From NCBI RefSeq assembly GCF_007827555.1, contig NZ_VISS01000012.1, positions 36,236 through 100,235 of the forward strand: DNA of 64,000 nucleotides, in the 5' to 3' direction. The translations under genes were made by a program, and so were the position numbers. Numbering within the stretch: the stretch's first letter is position 1; each line of letters opens with the position of its first letter. Positions 38,526 through 47,397 of the stretch are shown one piece after another. The notes below the pieces were generated by a model. It was not told the origin of the DNA. It did no database searches and saw nothing but the letters and a program-made list of their open reading frames with translations. Source of the stretch: Aeribacillus composti (GTDB lineage Bacteria > Bacillota > Bacilli > Bacillales > Aeribacillaceae).

Positions 38526-38699
38526 TTATTTGTTTACTACTTCTCTGCCTTTGTATGTTCCGCAAGATTTGCATACGCGGTGCGCCAGCTTCATTTCTCC
38601 GCAGTTTGGACATTCTACCATACCTGGAACTTGTAATTTAAAATGTGTACGGCGCAATCTTTTTTTCGTTTTGGATGTTCTTCTAAAAGGTACTGCCAT
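38526..38699 (-). CDS. rpmF: 50S ribosomal protein L32 (zinc-binding form)
   Basis: Small basic ribosomal protein, 57 residues: [19 protein letters not shown] then a four-cysteine zinc ribbon CPNC...CKSC. The ATG at 38699 has AAGGAGG upstream. Open frame upstream to 38738 overlaps the end of ylbN and is not used. It follows ylbN (YceD family) by 28 bases, the near-universal yceD-rpmF pairing. Confidence 0.97.
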   Translation of the reverse strand: MAVPFRRTSKTKKRLRRTHFKLQVPGMVECPNCGEMKLAHRVCKSCGTYKGREVVNK

Positions 38700-38727
38700 T
38701 TTTCCCACCTCCTTACAGAGCAATGCT

Positions 38728-39255
38728 TTAAGAATCATTTTCTTTCTTATCCAATAACTTAGCTAAGCTAGCTAATCTTGGGTCAATTTTGTTTTGTTGT
38801 TCTTCCTCTTTTATTAACTTCCAAAACTTTCCTTCTCGAGGTGCTGCTTCCTGCTTGTTTTCCTCTTCATCACTAAACACTTGAAGCGGAATTTCTAAAA
38901 GGACAAGCTCATGAATGATTGGCATTAAATCAATGACTTCTCCTTGAACAACATGTGTTTGCTCACTCGTTTCATACTCGTCGGAGCTAAACAAAAACGT
39001 TTCCGATGTGCGGATTTCAAATGGATATTTAACATCAACAAGTGTTCTTGCGCAAGGAAGCGTCATTTCGCCAGTAATTGTTAAATGAAAGATGACTTTC
39101 ATAGAGCTTATATCTGCATGTCCTTGAACATGAACAGGAGTTATCTCCCGCAAATCAGGATGATTTTGGACAAGATCATATAGATCGACATCTTCATTGA
39201 TTTGTAAGCCTTTTTTCTGCAGTTTATACAATTGATGAACAGACCATTTCAACAT
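38728..39255 (-). CDS. ylbN: YceD-family protein YlbN (DUF177)
   Basis: Conserved protein of 175 residues found beside rpmF across bacteria, implicated in 23S rRNA or large-subunit accumulation. Characteristic parts are [20 protein letters not shown] (cited as [14 protein letters not shown]), [19 protein letters not shown] and the acidic C-terminal tail ending [14 protein letters not shown]. The ATG at 39255 has GAGGTGAT upstream. It is the first gene of the ylbN-rpmF operon, divergent from tmcAL. Confidence 0.92.
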   Translation of the reverse strand: MLKWSVHQLYKLQKKGLQINEDVDLYDLVQNHPDLREITPVHVQGHADISSMKVIFHLTITGEMTLPCARTLVDVKYPFEIRTSETFLFSSDEYETSEQTHVVQGEVIDLMPIIHELVLLEIPLQVFSDEEENKQEAAPREGKFWKLIKEEEQQNKIDPRLASLAKLLDKKENDS

Positions 39256-39383
39256 ATATCACCTCAAGACAACAAAGGTTATTATAGCTTTCAAATAAGT
39301 ATTTGTCAATATTTTTCCTTTACACTATAATATAGGCATTATTGCACAAATATATTGATGAATTGAAAAAGAAGGTGATGGAG

Positions 39384-40610
39384 TTGAAGGCGGTCGGAAT
39401 TGTTGTAGAATATAACCCATTTCATAACGGTCATTTACACCATCTAGCCGAATCAAAGAAGAAAGCAAATGCTGATATTGTCATTGCAGTGATGAGCGGT
39501 CATTTCTTGCAAAGGGGAGAGCCGGCACTCGTCTCAAAATGGGCGAGAACAGAAATGGCTCTAGCAGGCGGCGCAGATTTAGTTTTTGAACTTCCGTTTG
39601 CCTTTTCAACGCAAAGCGCAGAAATTTTCGCCAGCGGCGCCGTGTCGATTTTAGATGCGCTTGGCTGTGATTCACTATGTTTCGGAAGCGAGGTCGGAAA
39701 AATTGACGCTTTTCTTGAAACATATGAACTGCTGGAAAAAAGAAGCGATGATTTCGTTCAACTTTTGAAAACAGCGCTTTCGAAAGGCAACAGTTATCCA
39801 AAGGCCGTTTCCATTGCTTTTCAAAAAATTGCTTCCGGAGAAAAAACGCTATTAGATTTAAGCAAACCGAACAATATATTAGGATTTCAATATGTCAAAG
39901 CCATTGTTCAACAAAAAAGCTCGATGAAGCCTCTTACAATCGAGAGAATTGGCGCCGGCTACCATGATGAATCATACCATCACCCGAGCATTGCCAGCGC
40001 AACAAGCATCCGAAAAAACATTGTTCATGAACAAAACTTGTCTTCCATGAAACATTATGTTCCGGAAAGTTCGTTTCGCATTTTACTGAATTATAAACAA
40101 ACTTATTCAGCCTTTCACGATTGGGAGCTTTACTTTCCATTTTTAAAATATTCTATATTGTCCAAAACTTTAACAGAATTAAAAGAAATATATGAAATGG
40201 ACGAAGGCTTGGAACACCGCGTTGTTCACCATATTAAAAGGGCCGCATCATTCCACCAGTTTCTATCTCTCTTGAAAACGAAGAGATACACATGGACAAG
40301 ATTGCAAAGATTATGCACCTATCTTTTGACCAATACGAAAAAAGAAGAAATGGCGAGCATATTAAAAACGAAAAAAGCCCCGTATATTCGTTTGCTCGGA
40401 ATGTCAGGGCGGGGGCAAAGCTATTTGCAAGCTGTTAAAAAACAGTTGGAGCTGCCGCTTATTTCTAAAGTTTCGTCCTATTCTTCAGATGTATTGGAAA
40501 TGGATCTCAGAGCGACAAATGTTTATGCGCTCATCCTCAACGAACCTGCCGCAACCGAGTTTATGAAGCTCGAGTATACAATGCCTCCTATACGTTACGG
40601 GCTTCCTTAA
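39384..40610 (+). CDS. tmcAL: tRNA(Met) cytidine acetate ligase TmcAL (YlbM)
   Basis: ATP-dependent enzyme that makes N4-acetylcytidine at the wobble base of elongator tRNA-Met. The nucleotidyltransferase motif GIVVEYNPFHNGHLHHL (HxGH type) is at residues 4-20, and VMSGHFLQRGEPALVSKWART follows (cited as SGHFLQRGEPALVSKW). I chose the TTG at 39384 (LKAVGIVVEYNPF), with AAGGTG seven bases upstream, giving 408 residues; an ATG two codons earlier (39378) is too close to that site. Its stop overlaps that of the convergent ylbL. Confidence 0.94.
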   Translation: MKAVGIVVEYNPFHNGHLHHLAESKKKANADIVIAVMSGHFLQRGEPALVSKWARTEMALAGGADLVFELPFAFSTQSAEIFASGAVSILDALGCDSLCFGSEVGKIDAFLETYELLEKRSDDFVQLLKTALSKGNSYPKAVSIAFQKIASGEKTLLDLSKPNNILGFQYVKAIVQQKSSMKPLTIERIGAGYHDESYHHPSIASATSIRKNIVHEQNLSSMKHYVPESSFRILLNYKQTYSAFHDWELYFPFLKYSILSKTLTELKEIYEMDEGLEHRVVHHIKRAASFHQFLSLLKTKRYTWTRLQRLCTYLLTNTKKEEMASILKTKKAPYIRLLGMSGRGQSYLQAVKKQLELPLISKVSSYSSDVLEMDLRATNVYALILNEPAATEFMKLEYTMPPIRYGLP

Positions 40611-41629
40611 CCGGAAGTCCTCATTGTTTCTAAATAATGGACGGCATCATCAAATGTATCCACCGGTATGATTTTCATATCAGAATGAATGGAGTCTCGT
40701 GTCTTCAGCGCTTCTTCATAATCGGAGCCTCTCTTGCCGTTTTCGTTAGGGGCAAAAAATATATCAATCCCAGCACGGTCTGCTGCTATCACTTTTTGTG
40801 AAATGCCGCCGATCGGACCTATCTCCCCTTTTTCATTAATCGTTCCTGTTCCAGCAATATCTAATCCTTTTGTTAAATCCGTTTTCGTCAGCTGATCGTA
40901 AATTTCAAGAGCCATCATCAGACCTGCTGAAGGACCGCCGATGTCTTTTGTATTGATAGTAATACCTGGTGAAGTCGTCAATTTTTTATCCGTCACGACG
41001 CCAACACCGAGACCCGTTTTATTAGGATAACCAGGAATTTGGACAAGTTCTACTGATGTATCAATTATTTTTCCATCTCTGTTTATTTTTAATGATATAT
41101 GATCGCCTTTTTTCTTCCCTTTTAAATAATCAGTGAATTGCTCTGAAGTTTTTATTTTCATTCCATCGGCTTCGACGATTCGGTCGCCAACTTTTAATTT
41201 TTCCCTTGCCGGTACTTCTTTCATAACCTCCAATACTGTAACGCCATTATTTTGAATAGTAATTTTTTTGCCGGCTTCTTTATAGGCGATGGTAATCGCA
41301 GCTTTTTGTGAAGCTTCCATTATATGTATTTGACGTTTTATATATTCCTCATCAGATTCATCTTCTTGGCGGACATGTTGAATCGGCATAATCTCATAAT
41401 CATTCTGCATTTTCGCCCATAAATACGTAAATAATGTTGCTCTTCCGAAACGGACTGTTGTTAACGAAAAGCTGCCCTCTTCCTTATATCCGTTTTCAAC
41501 ATGAATCATATTGGATAAATCATTGACCAATCCCGGTTTTGTAATATAATAAGGGAGCTTGATGAAGGAACCGGAGAGTGCGACAATGATGCTGATGATA
41601 AGAGAAATAATAATGCGTTTACTTTTCAT
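40607..41629 (-). CDS. ylbL: Lon-like PDZ-domain protease YlbL
   Basis: Membrane-anchored serine protease: one N-terminal helix (about residues 6-24), a PDZ domain (about 125-205, VGDRIVEADGMKI) and a Lon-type protease domain with the catalytic serine in GGPSAGLMMAL and lysine in GGISQKVIAADRAG. In B. subtilis, YlbL helps remove the DNA-damage division inhibitor YneA. The ATG at 41629 has AAGGAG upstream and gives 340 residues; it overlaps the last 11 bases of ylbK. The frame extending to 41755 is inside ylbK. Confidence 0.92.
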   Translation of the reverse strand: MKSKRIIISLIISIIVALSGSFIKLPYYITKPGLVNDLSNMIHVENGYKEEGSFSLTTVRFGRATLFTYLWAKMQNDYEIMPIQHVRQEDESDEEYIKRQIHIMEASQKAAITIAYKEAGKKITIQNNGVTVLEVMKEVPAREKLKVGDRIVEADGMKIKTSEQFTDYLKGKKKGDHISLKINRDGKIIDTSVELVQIPGYPNKTGLGVGVVTDKKLTTSPGITINTKDIGGPSAGLMMALEIYDQLTKTDLTKGLDIAGTGTINEKGEIGPIGGISQKVIAADRAGIDIFFAPNENGKRGSDYEEALKTRDSIHSDMKIIPVDTFDDAVHYLETMRTSG

Positions 41630-42413
41630 GATTGGTCTCCTTCCATTGGTTGATCTTATTCTTGATCTCATCAATATGTTTCGTTGCTTCCTCTTCACCG
41701 AGTTTAATAATTTCATCAATTTTCGTAAACGCTCCGCTGTGAAAATGTTCAACACGCGGGCAGATCACTACATCTGATGTTATTCGATGCTGCGCTAACT
41801 CATTTTGCATAATGTCTAAACTCCGCATAATGACATCAAAAATGGACTGAATGCGAGCTTCTTTTTTGACATGTGATACATCGACCGCTATTACGATATC
41901 AGCCCCCATTTCTTTCACCGCTGAAACGGGAACCCGTTCAATCACTCCTCCGTCAACTAATAACGAGCCGTTATAAGAAAAAGGAACAAAAATTCCCGGA
42001 ATCGAAATGCTTGCCCGAACGGCATCCGCAACAGGACCTTTTCGAAAAACAACTTTTTTCCCTTCATTTAAATCGGTTGCAACGACCGCTAAAGGAATCG
42101 GCAAATCTTCTATATTTTGATTTCGGGTAAAAATTCGAATTAACTGTTTAATGCGGTCTCCTTGAATAAACCCCATTTTTGGAACGGTCACATCGATAAA
42201 ATATTTTCGTTTAAATGCTGCCGCCAATTTATACATTTGTTCAACAGTTAAGCCTGAGGCATAAAAGCTTCCTACAAGGGCCCCCATGCTCGAACCGGAA
42301 ATCATATCAATCGGTATTTCATGCTGCTTCAACACTTTCAAAACACCCAGATGAGCAAACCCTCTAGCTCCCCCGGAACCTAACGCCACACCAATTGTTG
42401 GATGTTTCGGCAT
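41619..42413 (-). CDS. ylbK: Patatin-like phospholipase YlbK
   Basis: Patatin/NTE-type serine lipase fold, 264 residues. The oxyanion loop GSGGARGFAHLGVLKVL (12-28), the nucleophile elbow SGSSMGALVG and the catalytic-dyad DGG motif (LVDGGVIERVPV) are all present. The substrate is unknown. The ATG at 42413 has GGGGGCTCC upstream, a fair site. It overlaps ylbL and likely forms a two-gene operon with it. Confidence 0.9.
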   Translation of the reverse strand: MPKHPTIGVALGSGGARGFAHLGVLKVLKQHEIPIDMISGSSMGALVGSFYASGLTVEQMYKLAAAFKRKYFIDVTVPKMGFIQGDRIKQLIRIFTRNQNIEDLPIPLAVVATDLNEGKKVVFRKGPVADAVRASISIPGIFVPFSYNGSLLVDGGVIERVPVSAVKEMGADIVIAVDVSHVKKEARIQSIFDVIMRSLDIMQNELAQHRITSDVVICPRVEHFHSGAFTKIDEIIKLGEEEATKHIDEIKNKINQWKETNHEK

Positions 42414-42566
42414 AAACGGAGCCCCCTTTCATGAATTTGTTATTCATCATATGGTCTAAAATGCCACCCTATTCACGTATATTGAATTATAGGTTGTACG
42501 AAAACCTCTTATTCATTCTATCATGTCAGCTTATACGTGTGCAGTTTTCAATAGGGGGCATAACAA

Positions 42567-43787
42567 TTGAAAGAGGCAAAAATTAAAACTGCTTTATACG
42601 CAACCGTTATTTTCTTTATCACCTGCTCGATTATTTTTTTTCCTGACGCCTCACTTGAGGCATCAAAGCGGGGATTACATATGTGGTGGAACATTGTTTT
42701 TCCTTCCTTGCTGCCTTTTTTTATTGTCTCGGAAATTCTTATATCAATCGGTGTGGTCCGTTTTATCGGCGTGTTTTTAGAACCGCTTATGCGGCCCGTT
42801 TTTAAAGTTCCAGGAGCAGGGGGATTCGTTTGGGCAATGGGGATGGCTTCCGGATTCCCCGCCGGGGCAAAATTAACTGCAAGATTAAGACAAGAAAACC
42901 AGATCTCAAGACATGAAGCGGAAAGGCTTGTGTCTTTTTCCAACTCTTCAAATCCGCTATTTATTTTCGGAGCTGTGTCAATAGGTTTTTTTCAAGATAA
43001 AAATCTCGGATTGTTGCTGGCCGTTTCGCATTATTTAGGAAATGTTTTCGTCGGGCTAACGATGAGATTTTGGGGAAAAGATGAAAAAAAGCCGCAAAAG
43101 GAAACAGTACATTCGAAGCCATCATTTAAAAAAGCGTTTCAGCTTATGCACGAAATGAGAATGCAAAATGAAAAACCTCTTGGAAAAATGCTCGGGGATG
43201 CCGTTCTCAATTCTGTCCAAACGCTGCTCGTCATCGGGGGCTTTATCATTTTGTTTTCGGTATTAAATCAAATTTTAAGCATCGTTCATGTGGCGGACAT
43301 AGCAGCAACTTTCATATCGTCTTTGTTTATTCTTGTTCATATACCGACTGAGCTTTCCGTTCCGTTTTTTTCCGGACTGTTTGAAATAACATTAGGTAGC
43401 CAGCTTACAAGCCAGGCACAAGCCGCCATGCTGGATAAGGTGATCATCACAAGCTTTATATTGGCATTCAGCGGCTTCTCCGTTCAAGCACAAGTGGCAA
43501 GCATTTTAGCAGAAACAGACATCCGCTTTAAGCCTTTTTTCTTCGCCCGCATTATGCAAGGGATTTTTTCAAGCCTCTCTGCTTTGATCTTATTCAAGCC
43601 TTTATATATCGATCTATTGTCAAAGAATGAAGGTTATGCACCGGCATTTATATTTGAAAAAACTCCAAGCTTTCTCACGGAGTATTGGCTGCTCCTTTCC
43701 AAAGTCGGCCCCGTTATCACGATTTGCACGCTCATTGTGTATATTTTGATTTACTACTTTCGTTTAAGAAATAAAAGTGGAACATAA
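42567..43787 (+). CDS. ylbJ: Sporulation integral membrane protein YlbJ
   Basis: Polytopic membrane protein of the nucleoside-recognition (Gate) fold, 406 residues with about eight to ten hydrophobic segments. Typical motifs are HMWWNIVFPSLLPFFIVSEI (cited as NIVFPSLLPFFIVSE) and GMASGFPAGAKLTARL. In B. subtilis ylbJ is a sigma-E gene needed for heat-resistant spores. The start is a TTG at 42567 with GGGGG nine bases upstream. It is a lone plus-strand gene, divergent from ylbK and convergent with coaD. Confidence 0.9.
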   Translation: MKEAKIKTALYATVIFFITCSIIFFPDASLEASKRGLHMWWNIVFPSLLPFFIVSEILISIGVVRFIGVFLEPLMRPVFKVPGAGGFVWAMGMASGFPAGAKLTARLRQENQISRHEAERLVSFSNSSNPLFIFGAVSIGFFQDKNLGLLLAVSHYLGNVFVGLTMRFWGKDEKKPQKETVHSKPSFKKAFQLMHEMRMQNEKPLGKMLGDAVLNSVQTLLVIGGFIILFSVLNQILSIVHVADIAATFISSLFILVHIPTELSVPFFSGLFEITLGSQLTSQAQAAMLDKVIITSFILAFSGFSVQAQVASILAETDIRFKPFFFARIMQGIFSSLSALILFKPLYIDLLSKNEGYAPAFIFEKTPSFLTEYWLLLSKVGPVITICTLIVYILIYYFRLRNKSGT

Positions 43788-43791
43788 GAAA

Positions 43792-43827
43792 AGGTTCGGA
43801 AACCAAAATTTTCCGAACCTCAAAAAA

Positions 43828-43828
<1 letters not shown>
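43792..43828. terminator. Terminator shared by ylbJ and coaD
   Basis: Perfect 11-bp stem AGGTTCGGAAA / TTTCCGAACCT with a 7-base loop between two convergent genes; weak T runs on both sides. Confidence 0.7.
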
Positions 43829-44343
<515 letters not shown>

Positions 44344-44895
44344 TCAAACATTTTGATACAAAGATACACTTGTTATACCATATCTCTCAGACTTCGTTTT
44401 TGCAAGTGATAAAACTTGGTCTGGCAATGTTACTTCATAGCTATGCTCGCACACAACGACACCATCCGTTGACAATAAAGACTGCTCATGAATTACCTTT
44501 AGAATAGATTCTAATTTTTGTTTTTTATAAGGCGGATCCAGAAATATGATCCGAAACTTCAGCCCGCGTTTGCTGACAGCTTTTAACGCTTGATCAGCGC
44601 TGGTGCGATATACTTCAGAACAGTCGTTTAACTTTAAATTTTCTAAATTCTCTCGAATCGTTTGAATCGCTTTCATATCTTTATCAATAAAAATAGAGCA
44701 TTCTATCCCTCTTGATAAAGCTTCTATTCCAAGACTGCCGCTGCCGGCAAACAAATCTAAAGCAAGTCCCCCTTCAAAATATGGTCCGATCATGTTAAAT
44801 ATTGCTTCTTTTACTTTATCTGTCGTCGGTCTTGTCGTCTTTCCAGGAACCGATTTTAATGCTCGTCCTTTTAATGCACCGGAAACCACTCTCAT
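44344..44895 (-). CDS. rsmD: 16S rRNA (guanine-966-N2)-methyltransferase RsmD
   Basis: SAM-dependent rRNA methyltransferase. Motif I ALDLFAGSGSLGIEALSRG and the catalytic IIFLDPPYKKQKL are clear; TRPTTDKVKEAIFNMI is the family's N-terminal hallmark. The ATG at 44895 (MRVVSGALKGR) gives 184 residues with a modest GGTG site; an ATG four codons earlier is an alternative. It forms a pair with coaD, as in most Firmicutes. Confidence 0.95.
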   Translation of the reverse strand: MRVVSGALKGRALKSVPGKTTRPTTDKVKEAIFNMIGPYFEGGLALDLFAGSGSLGIEALSRGIECSIFIDKDMKAIQTIRENLENLKLNDCSEVYRTSADQALKAVSKRGLKFRIIFLDPPYKKQKLESILKVIHEQSLLSTDGVVVCEHSYEVTLPDQVLSLAKTKSERYGITSVSLYQNV

Positions 44896-44938
44896 ACCAT
44901 TCACCACAACTTGACAAAATTCCTTTTGGCTCGGAATA

Positions 44939-44968
44939 ATATTAACATAGAAAATGTAAGATCATCAA
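44939..44968 (-). promoter_or_regulatory. Candidate sigma-A promoter of rsmD-coaD
   Basis: Minus strand -35 TTGATG (44963-44968) and -10 TAATAT (44939-44944), spacer 18. Confidence 0.55.
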
Positions 44969-45001
44969 TTAAATTTGACAGCTGTTTTTTTGCAGAAGCG
45001 A

Positions 45002-45030
45002 GTATAATTTTTTGCCAATTGACCATAATG
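45002..45030 (+). promoter_or_regulatory. Forespore (sigma-F/sigma-G) promoter of csfG
   Basis: GTATA (45002-45006) and CATAATG (45024-45030) with a 17-base spacer fit the -35 (GNATA) and -10 (CATNMTA) patterns of sigma-G/sigma-F promoters. It stands directly before the structured RNA at 45037. Confidence 0.6.
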
Positions 45031-45036
45031 AAAGTG

Positions 45037-45195
45037 ACAACATCAGTTGTGATGGTGTTGTTGCCAACCGCGGAGAAGACTTACGTTTCCCCATAAGTTC
45101 TTCCTCCGGTTTCTCCTCTCCCTTTCCCTTCTGCTTTGAAGATTTTGCTTCAAAGCTAGGAAGGATCCTGCAGATCCAATCTGCAGGCTTTTTTT
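45037..45195 (+). ncRNA. csfG: Small RNA CsfG (region earlier called the ylbH leader)
   Basis: A ~160-nt structured, non-coding stretch between ylbG and rsmD (ylbH), the position of the forespore RNA CsfG in B. subtilis. Visible in order: a 5' hairpin (ACAACA...TGTTGT, about 45037-45061), a pyrimidine-rich single-stranded centre with CTTCCTCC and TCTCCTCTCCC (45098-45130), a perfect hairpin GCTTTGAAG/CTTCAAAGC (45133-45156), and a terminator CCTGCAGAT/ATCTGCAGG plus eight Ts (45167-45196). The C-rich centre is complementary to ribosome-binding sites. Assignment rests on position, structure and promoter type, recalled from the known RNA; I cannot align it. Confidence 0.75.
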
Positions 45196-45303
45196 TATTC
45201 TTTCAATTCTTCCATTTTCATGATACATTTATTTACGGACAAAAGCGCAATACATTTAGCTTATGAATTTAGCAACCAAATACCCATTGGAGGAAGGATA
45301 AAA

Positions 45304-45693
45304 ATGATCCAGCGATTTATTGAACTAGGAGAAGGATATTCAGATATATACGAATTATTGGAAATCGCAAAAAGAAATCAAGACCGGATTTCGCACTTTC
45401 TAGTCCTTTATACAGTAAAAAATGGAAAAGAGGTTTGTTCGTTCGTCATTGTGTTAAAACCGACGGAGATAGGTGATTTCCAGCCTCTTTATATTTGCCG
45501 GGAAGGGATCCCAAATCCGCAGAAAAAAACGAACAAACGATTTGAACTTTTTCAACAGGCTGCCGAAACATATGGTCATGAGCTGATCGAGCTTGTTGTA
45601 AAGCCTTCAGACCAATTTTCTGATGTTGAATTGTATTACCAGCATTTAATCGGCATATTGCGGATGAACCGATACATACCTTCTTTACAATAG
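45304..45693 (+). CDS. Conserved Bacillaceae hypothetical protein (DUF7147-like)
   Basis: A 129-residue soluble protein, MIQRFIELGEGYSDIYELLE to LRMNRYIPSLQ. There is no signal peptide or membrane segment; it is mixed alpha/beta with FVIVLKPTEIGDFQPLYICREGIP in the middle. I recall it as a conserved Bacillaceae family (DUF7147) next to ylbG; function unknown. The ATG at 45304 has GGAGGA upstream; the open frame to 45220 has none. It is closed by a terminator shared with ylbG. Confidence 0.75.
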   Translation: MIQRFIELGEGYSDIYELLEIAKRNQDRISHFLVLYTVKNGKEVCSFVIVLKPTEIGDFQPLYICREGIPNPQKKTNKRFELFQQAAETYGHELIELVVKPSDQFSDVELYYQHLIGILRMNRYIPSLQ

Positions 45694-45694
45694 T

Positions 45695-45724
45695 AGGACA
45701 GCCTAAATTCTCGGCTGTCCTATT
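45695..45724. terminator. Terminator between the 45.3 kb gene and ylbG
   Basis: Perfect 9-bp stem AGGACAGCC / GGCTGTCCT with a 9-base loop between convergent genes; ATTTAT follows on the plus strand. Confidence 0.7.
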
Positions 45725-45996
45725 TATAATCCAATTTTATAATCATATTCTTTTGCTTTATCCACTTTTGATTCAAATTCAATTTTTAAAAGCGGCCTGT
45801 AAGAAGGTTCGACCCTTTTTACGAAAGAAAATGATGCAATGGTGTCCATTATTTCGTCTATTTGTTCTCTATCACAATAAAGAACAACATATTTCATTTT
45901 TTTTGAAACATAATGAATGTTTCCAAATTTCCGCAAACTTTTTACATATTTTAAAGAATGCAGCCAAACAATAATTCCCTGTCTTTTTTCAAACAT
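45724..45996 (-). CDS. ylbG: DUF2129 protein YlbG
   Basis: Small protein of 90 residues of the UPF0298/DUF2129 family, with conserved [20 protein letters not shown] and [16 protein letters not shown] segments (cited in parts: [20 protein letters not shown]). Function unknown. The ATG at 45996 has AAGGAGAAT upstream. It follows ylbF by 34 bases and is likely cotranscribed with it. Confidence 0.9.
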   Translation of the reverse strand: MFEKRQGIIVWLHSLKYVKSLRKFGNIHYVSKKMKYVVLYCDREQIDEIMDTIASFSFVKRVEPSYRPLLKIEFESKVDKAKEYDYKIGL

Positions 45997-46030
45997 CCCG
46001 ATTCTCCTTTTCCTTTGCTTCTAAACCCGT

Positions 46031-46471
46031 TTAAGCTGAACAGCCGCATGCTCCGCCTGATGCGCATCCACAGCTAGGCATCATTTCAAAATAAGGGTTT
46101 CCAGTCGGAACTTTAATGGCTGTTGAAACAGCTCGTCCGATATACATGCTGATTTCATCGAGAAGTTTTTGAATTTCTTTTTCCGCTTTTTTAAATGCAG
46201 CGACTTTATCATTTAAATCAAGTTCTCTTTTAATTTCCCTCATTTCGCTTTTAATTCGATTATAATCAGGATGATATTTGCCAAATCTCATGACATCTTC
46301 GTATTGCTCTTTTATTTTGACAAATTTTTGAATGATTGTTTGAGCTTCTTGATCATTTTGCAAATTATATAATGAACGCCGATATTCGATCGCAAGTTCT
46401 GATTCTGTTATCATTTTTGCTAAAGCTTCCGCTTCATCTAAAAGCAGAACGCTTTCCATTGACGTAACCAT
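46031..46471 (-). CDS. ylbF: RNase Y-complex subunit YlbF
   Basis: Part of the YlbF-YmcA-YaaT complex that steers RNase Y in mRNA maturation, with effects on competence, biofilm and sporulation in B. subtilis. It is helical (Com_YlbF fold), with the conserved IKEQYEDVMRFGKYHPDY and REIKRELDLNDKVAAFK. The C-terminal CGCASGGACGCSA supplies cysteines of the kind that hold an iron-sulfur cluster in this complex. The ATG at 46471 (MVTSMESVLLL) has GGAGGTG eight bases upstream and gives 146 residues. Confidence 0.92.
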   Translation of the reverse strand: MVTSMESVLLLDEAEALAKMITESELAIEYRRSLYNLQNDQEAQTIIQKFVKIKEQYEDVMRFGKYHPDYNRIKSEMREIKRELDLNDKVAAFKKAEKEIQKLLDEISMYIGRAVSTAIKVPTGNPYFEMMPSCGCASGGACGCSA

Positions 46472-46535
46472 TAAGATCACACCTCCAATATTGATTGTAG
46501 CACGAACATCGTCTTATTTACAACGCCTGCGTTTA

Positions 46536-46973
46536 TCATATATTTACAATCCATTCTTTTTTCAATTGATAGCTGGTTGAATCATTATATACTAATTCCA
46601 GGTTGATTGTGTGCCGCCCTTTAGACAATCCTTTTATAATAAATGCAGCAGAATAAATATCACTTTTTTTCTTTCCATCAATATATAATACGATATGACC
46701 TTCTCCTTCTTTTTTCGTGTTCCATTCACCATTAAATGTAAAATCAGGCACATAGCATTCTACATAAACGTTGTTTCCTTCTACATGATGACGAACTTGA
46801 AATTTTCTTATTTGGCTGTTCATCGTTTCAATGGCATTTCTGTCGGATTCATGAATTTCTGTCGGAACGATGCTGTCTTTTTTATTTCCTTCCGGTACCG
46901 GTTTTTCTGGGGAACAAGCCGCCATAACCGTGAGAAGCGTCAGCATTGCGAGCCATTTCATTTGCATAATCAT
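46536..46973 (-). CDS. Putative lipoprotein inserted between ylbE and ylbF
   Basis: A 145-residue secreted lipoprotein: signal peptide MIMQMKWLAMLTLLTVMAAC with lipobox VMAAC, a linker (about 22-55), then a beta-rich domain (about 60-145) containing HHVEGNNVYVECYVPDF, EGHIVLYIDGKKKSD and KGLSKGRHTINLELVYND. That domain resembles small ligand- or metal-binding immunoglobulin-like folds, but I do not recognise a family. The ATG at 46973 has GGAGG five bases upstream. Prolipoprotein would be cut by LspA. B. subtilis has no gene at this place. Confidence 0.75.
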   Translation of the reverse strand: MIMQMKWLAMLTLLTVMAACSPEKPVPEGNKKDSIVPTEIHESDRNAIETMNSQIRKFQVRHHVEGNNVYVECYVPDFTFNGEWNTKKEGEGHIVLYIDGKKKSDIYSAAFIIKGLSKGRHTINLELVYNDSTSYQLKKEWIVNI

Positions 46974-47030
46974 TGATGCCTCCTTTTTCATATATTTTCA
47001 ACACTTTATGTAAAAACATGTGCTTAAAAA

Positions 47031-47052
47031 TAAAAAAGACGCTGACGCGTCA
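47031..47052 (-). terminator. Terminator between ylbE and the lipoprotein gene
   Basis: Minus-strand stem GACGC / GCGTC with a 4-base loop, followed by TTTTTTATTTTT. Confidence 0.65.
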
Positions 47053-47155
47053 TTCAAAAATTCAGAAGCTGCTGAATGCGGAATACAAACAAAAAACCCG
47101 TTTTTTTCATTCCATTAGGAAAAATGATTACTTTCGTACAAACACATTTGAACCG

Positions 47156-47392
47156 TTAATTTTCGCGAAATGCTTGCAGCATCGACAGCATCATCGACAT
47201 CATTTGAATAGAATTCGAAAATTTTTCTATTTTATGCGGCAGAGTTAGATAATAGTCATTTGCCATGCTAATTTCCATTTTCTCAAGAAATTCAGGATGT
47301 CTAGTCAAGGTGCGGTACCAATATGGCTTTTCGCGAATGTATTGCTTTAAAAGGGGATTTTGTTGAATATATAAATACAAGTCCTTTCTCAT
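47156..47392 (-). CDS. ylbE: YlbE-like protein
   Basis: Small protein of 78 residues in the YlbE family (MRKDLYLYIQQNPLLKQYIREKP, then WYRTLTRHP, and a methionine-rich C-terminus MMSMMLSML). Function unknown; no signal or membrane segment. The ATG at 47392 lies five bases after the ylbD stop with AAGGAT upstream, so the pair is likely translated together. Confidence 0.85.
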   Translation of the reverse strand: MRKDLYLYIQQNPLLKQYIREKPYWYRTLTRHPEFLEKMEISMANDYYLTLPHKIEKFSNSIQMMSMMLSMLQAFREN

Positions 47393-47397
47393 CGTTA

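Noticed and set aside
38272..38757. 161-residue plus-strand frame
   Set aside because: It runs through the IS3 remnant and the antisense of rpmF; real similarity lies in other frames in short pieces.
44975..45008. TTGACA and TATAAT 22 bases apart, resembling a second Spo0A-type promoter
   Set aside because: The spacing is outside normal sigma-A range, and the forespore-type GTATA/CATAATG pair at the same place explains the RNA better.
45027..45096. 22-codon plus-strand frame at the start of csfG
   Set aside because: No ribosome site, and the ATG overlaps the -10 element, so it would not be in the transcript.
45043..45228. 61-residue minus-strand frame across the csfG region
   Set aside because: No ribosome site, low-complexity arginine-rich composition, and it is the complement of the structured RNA.
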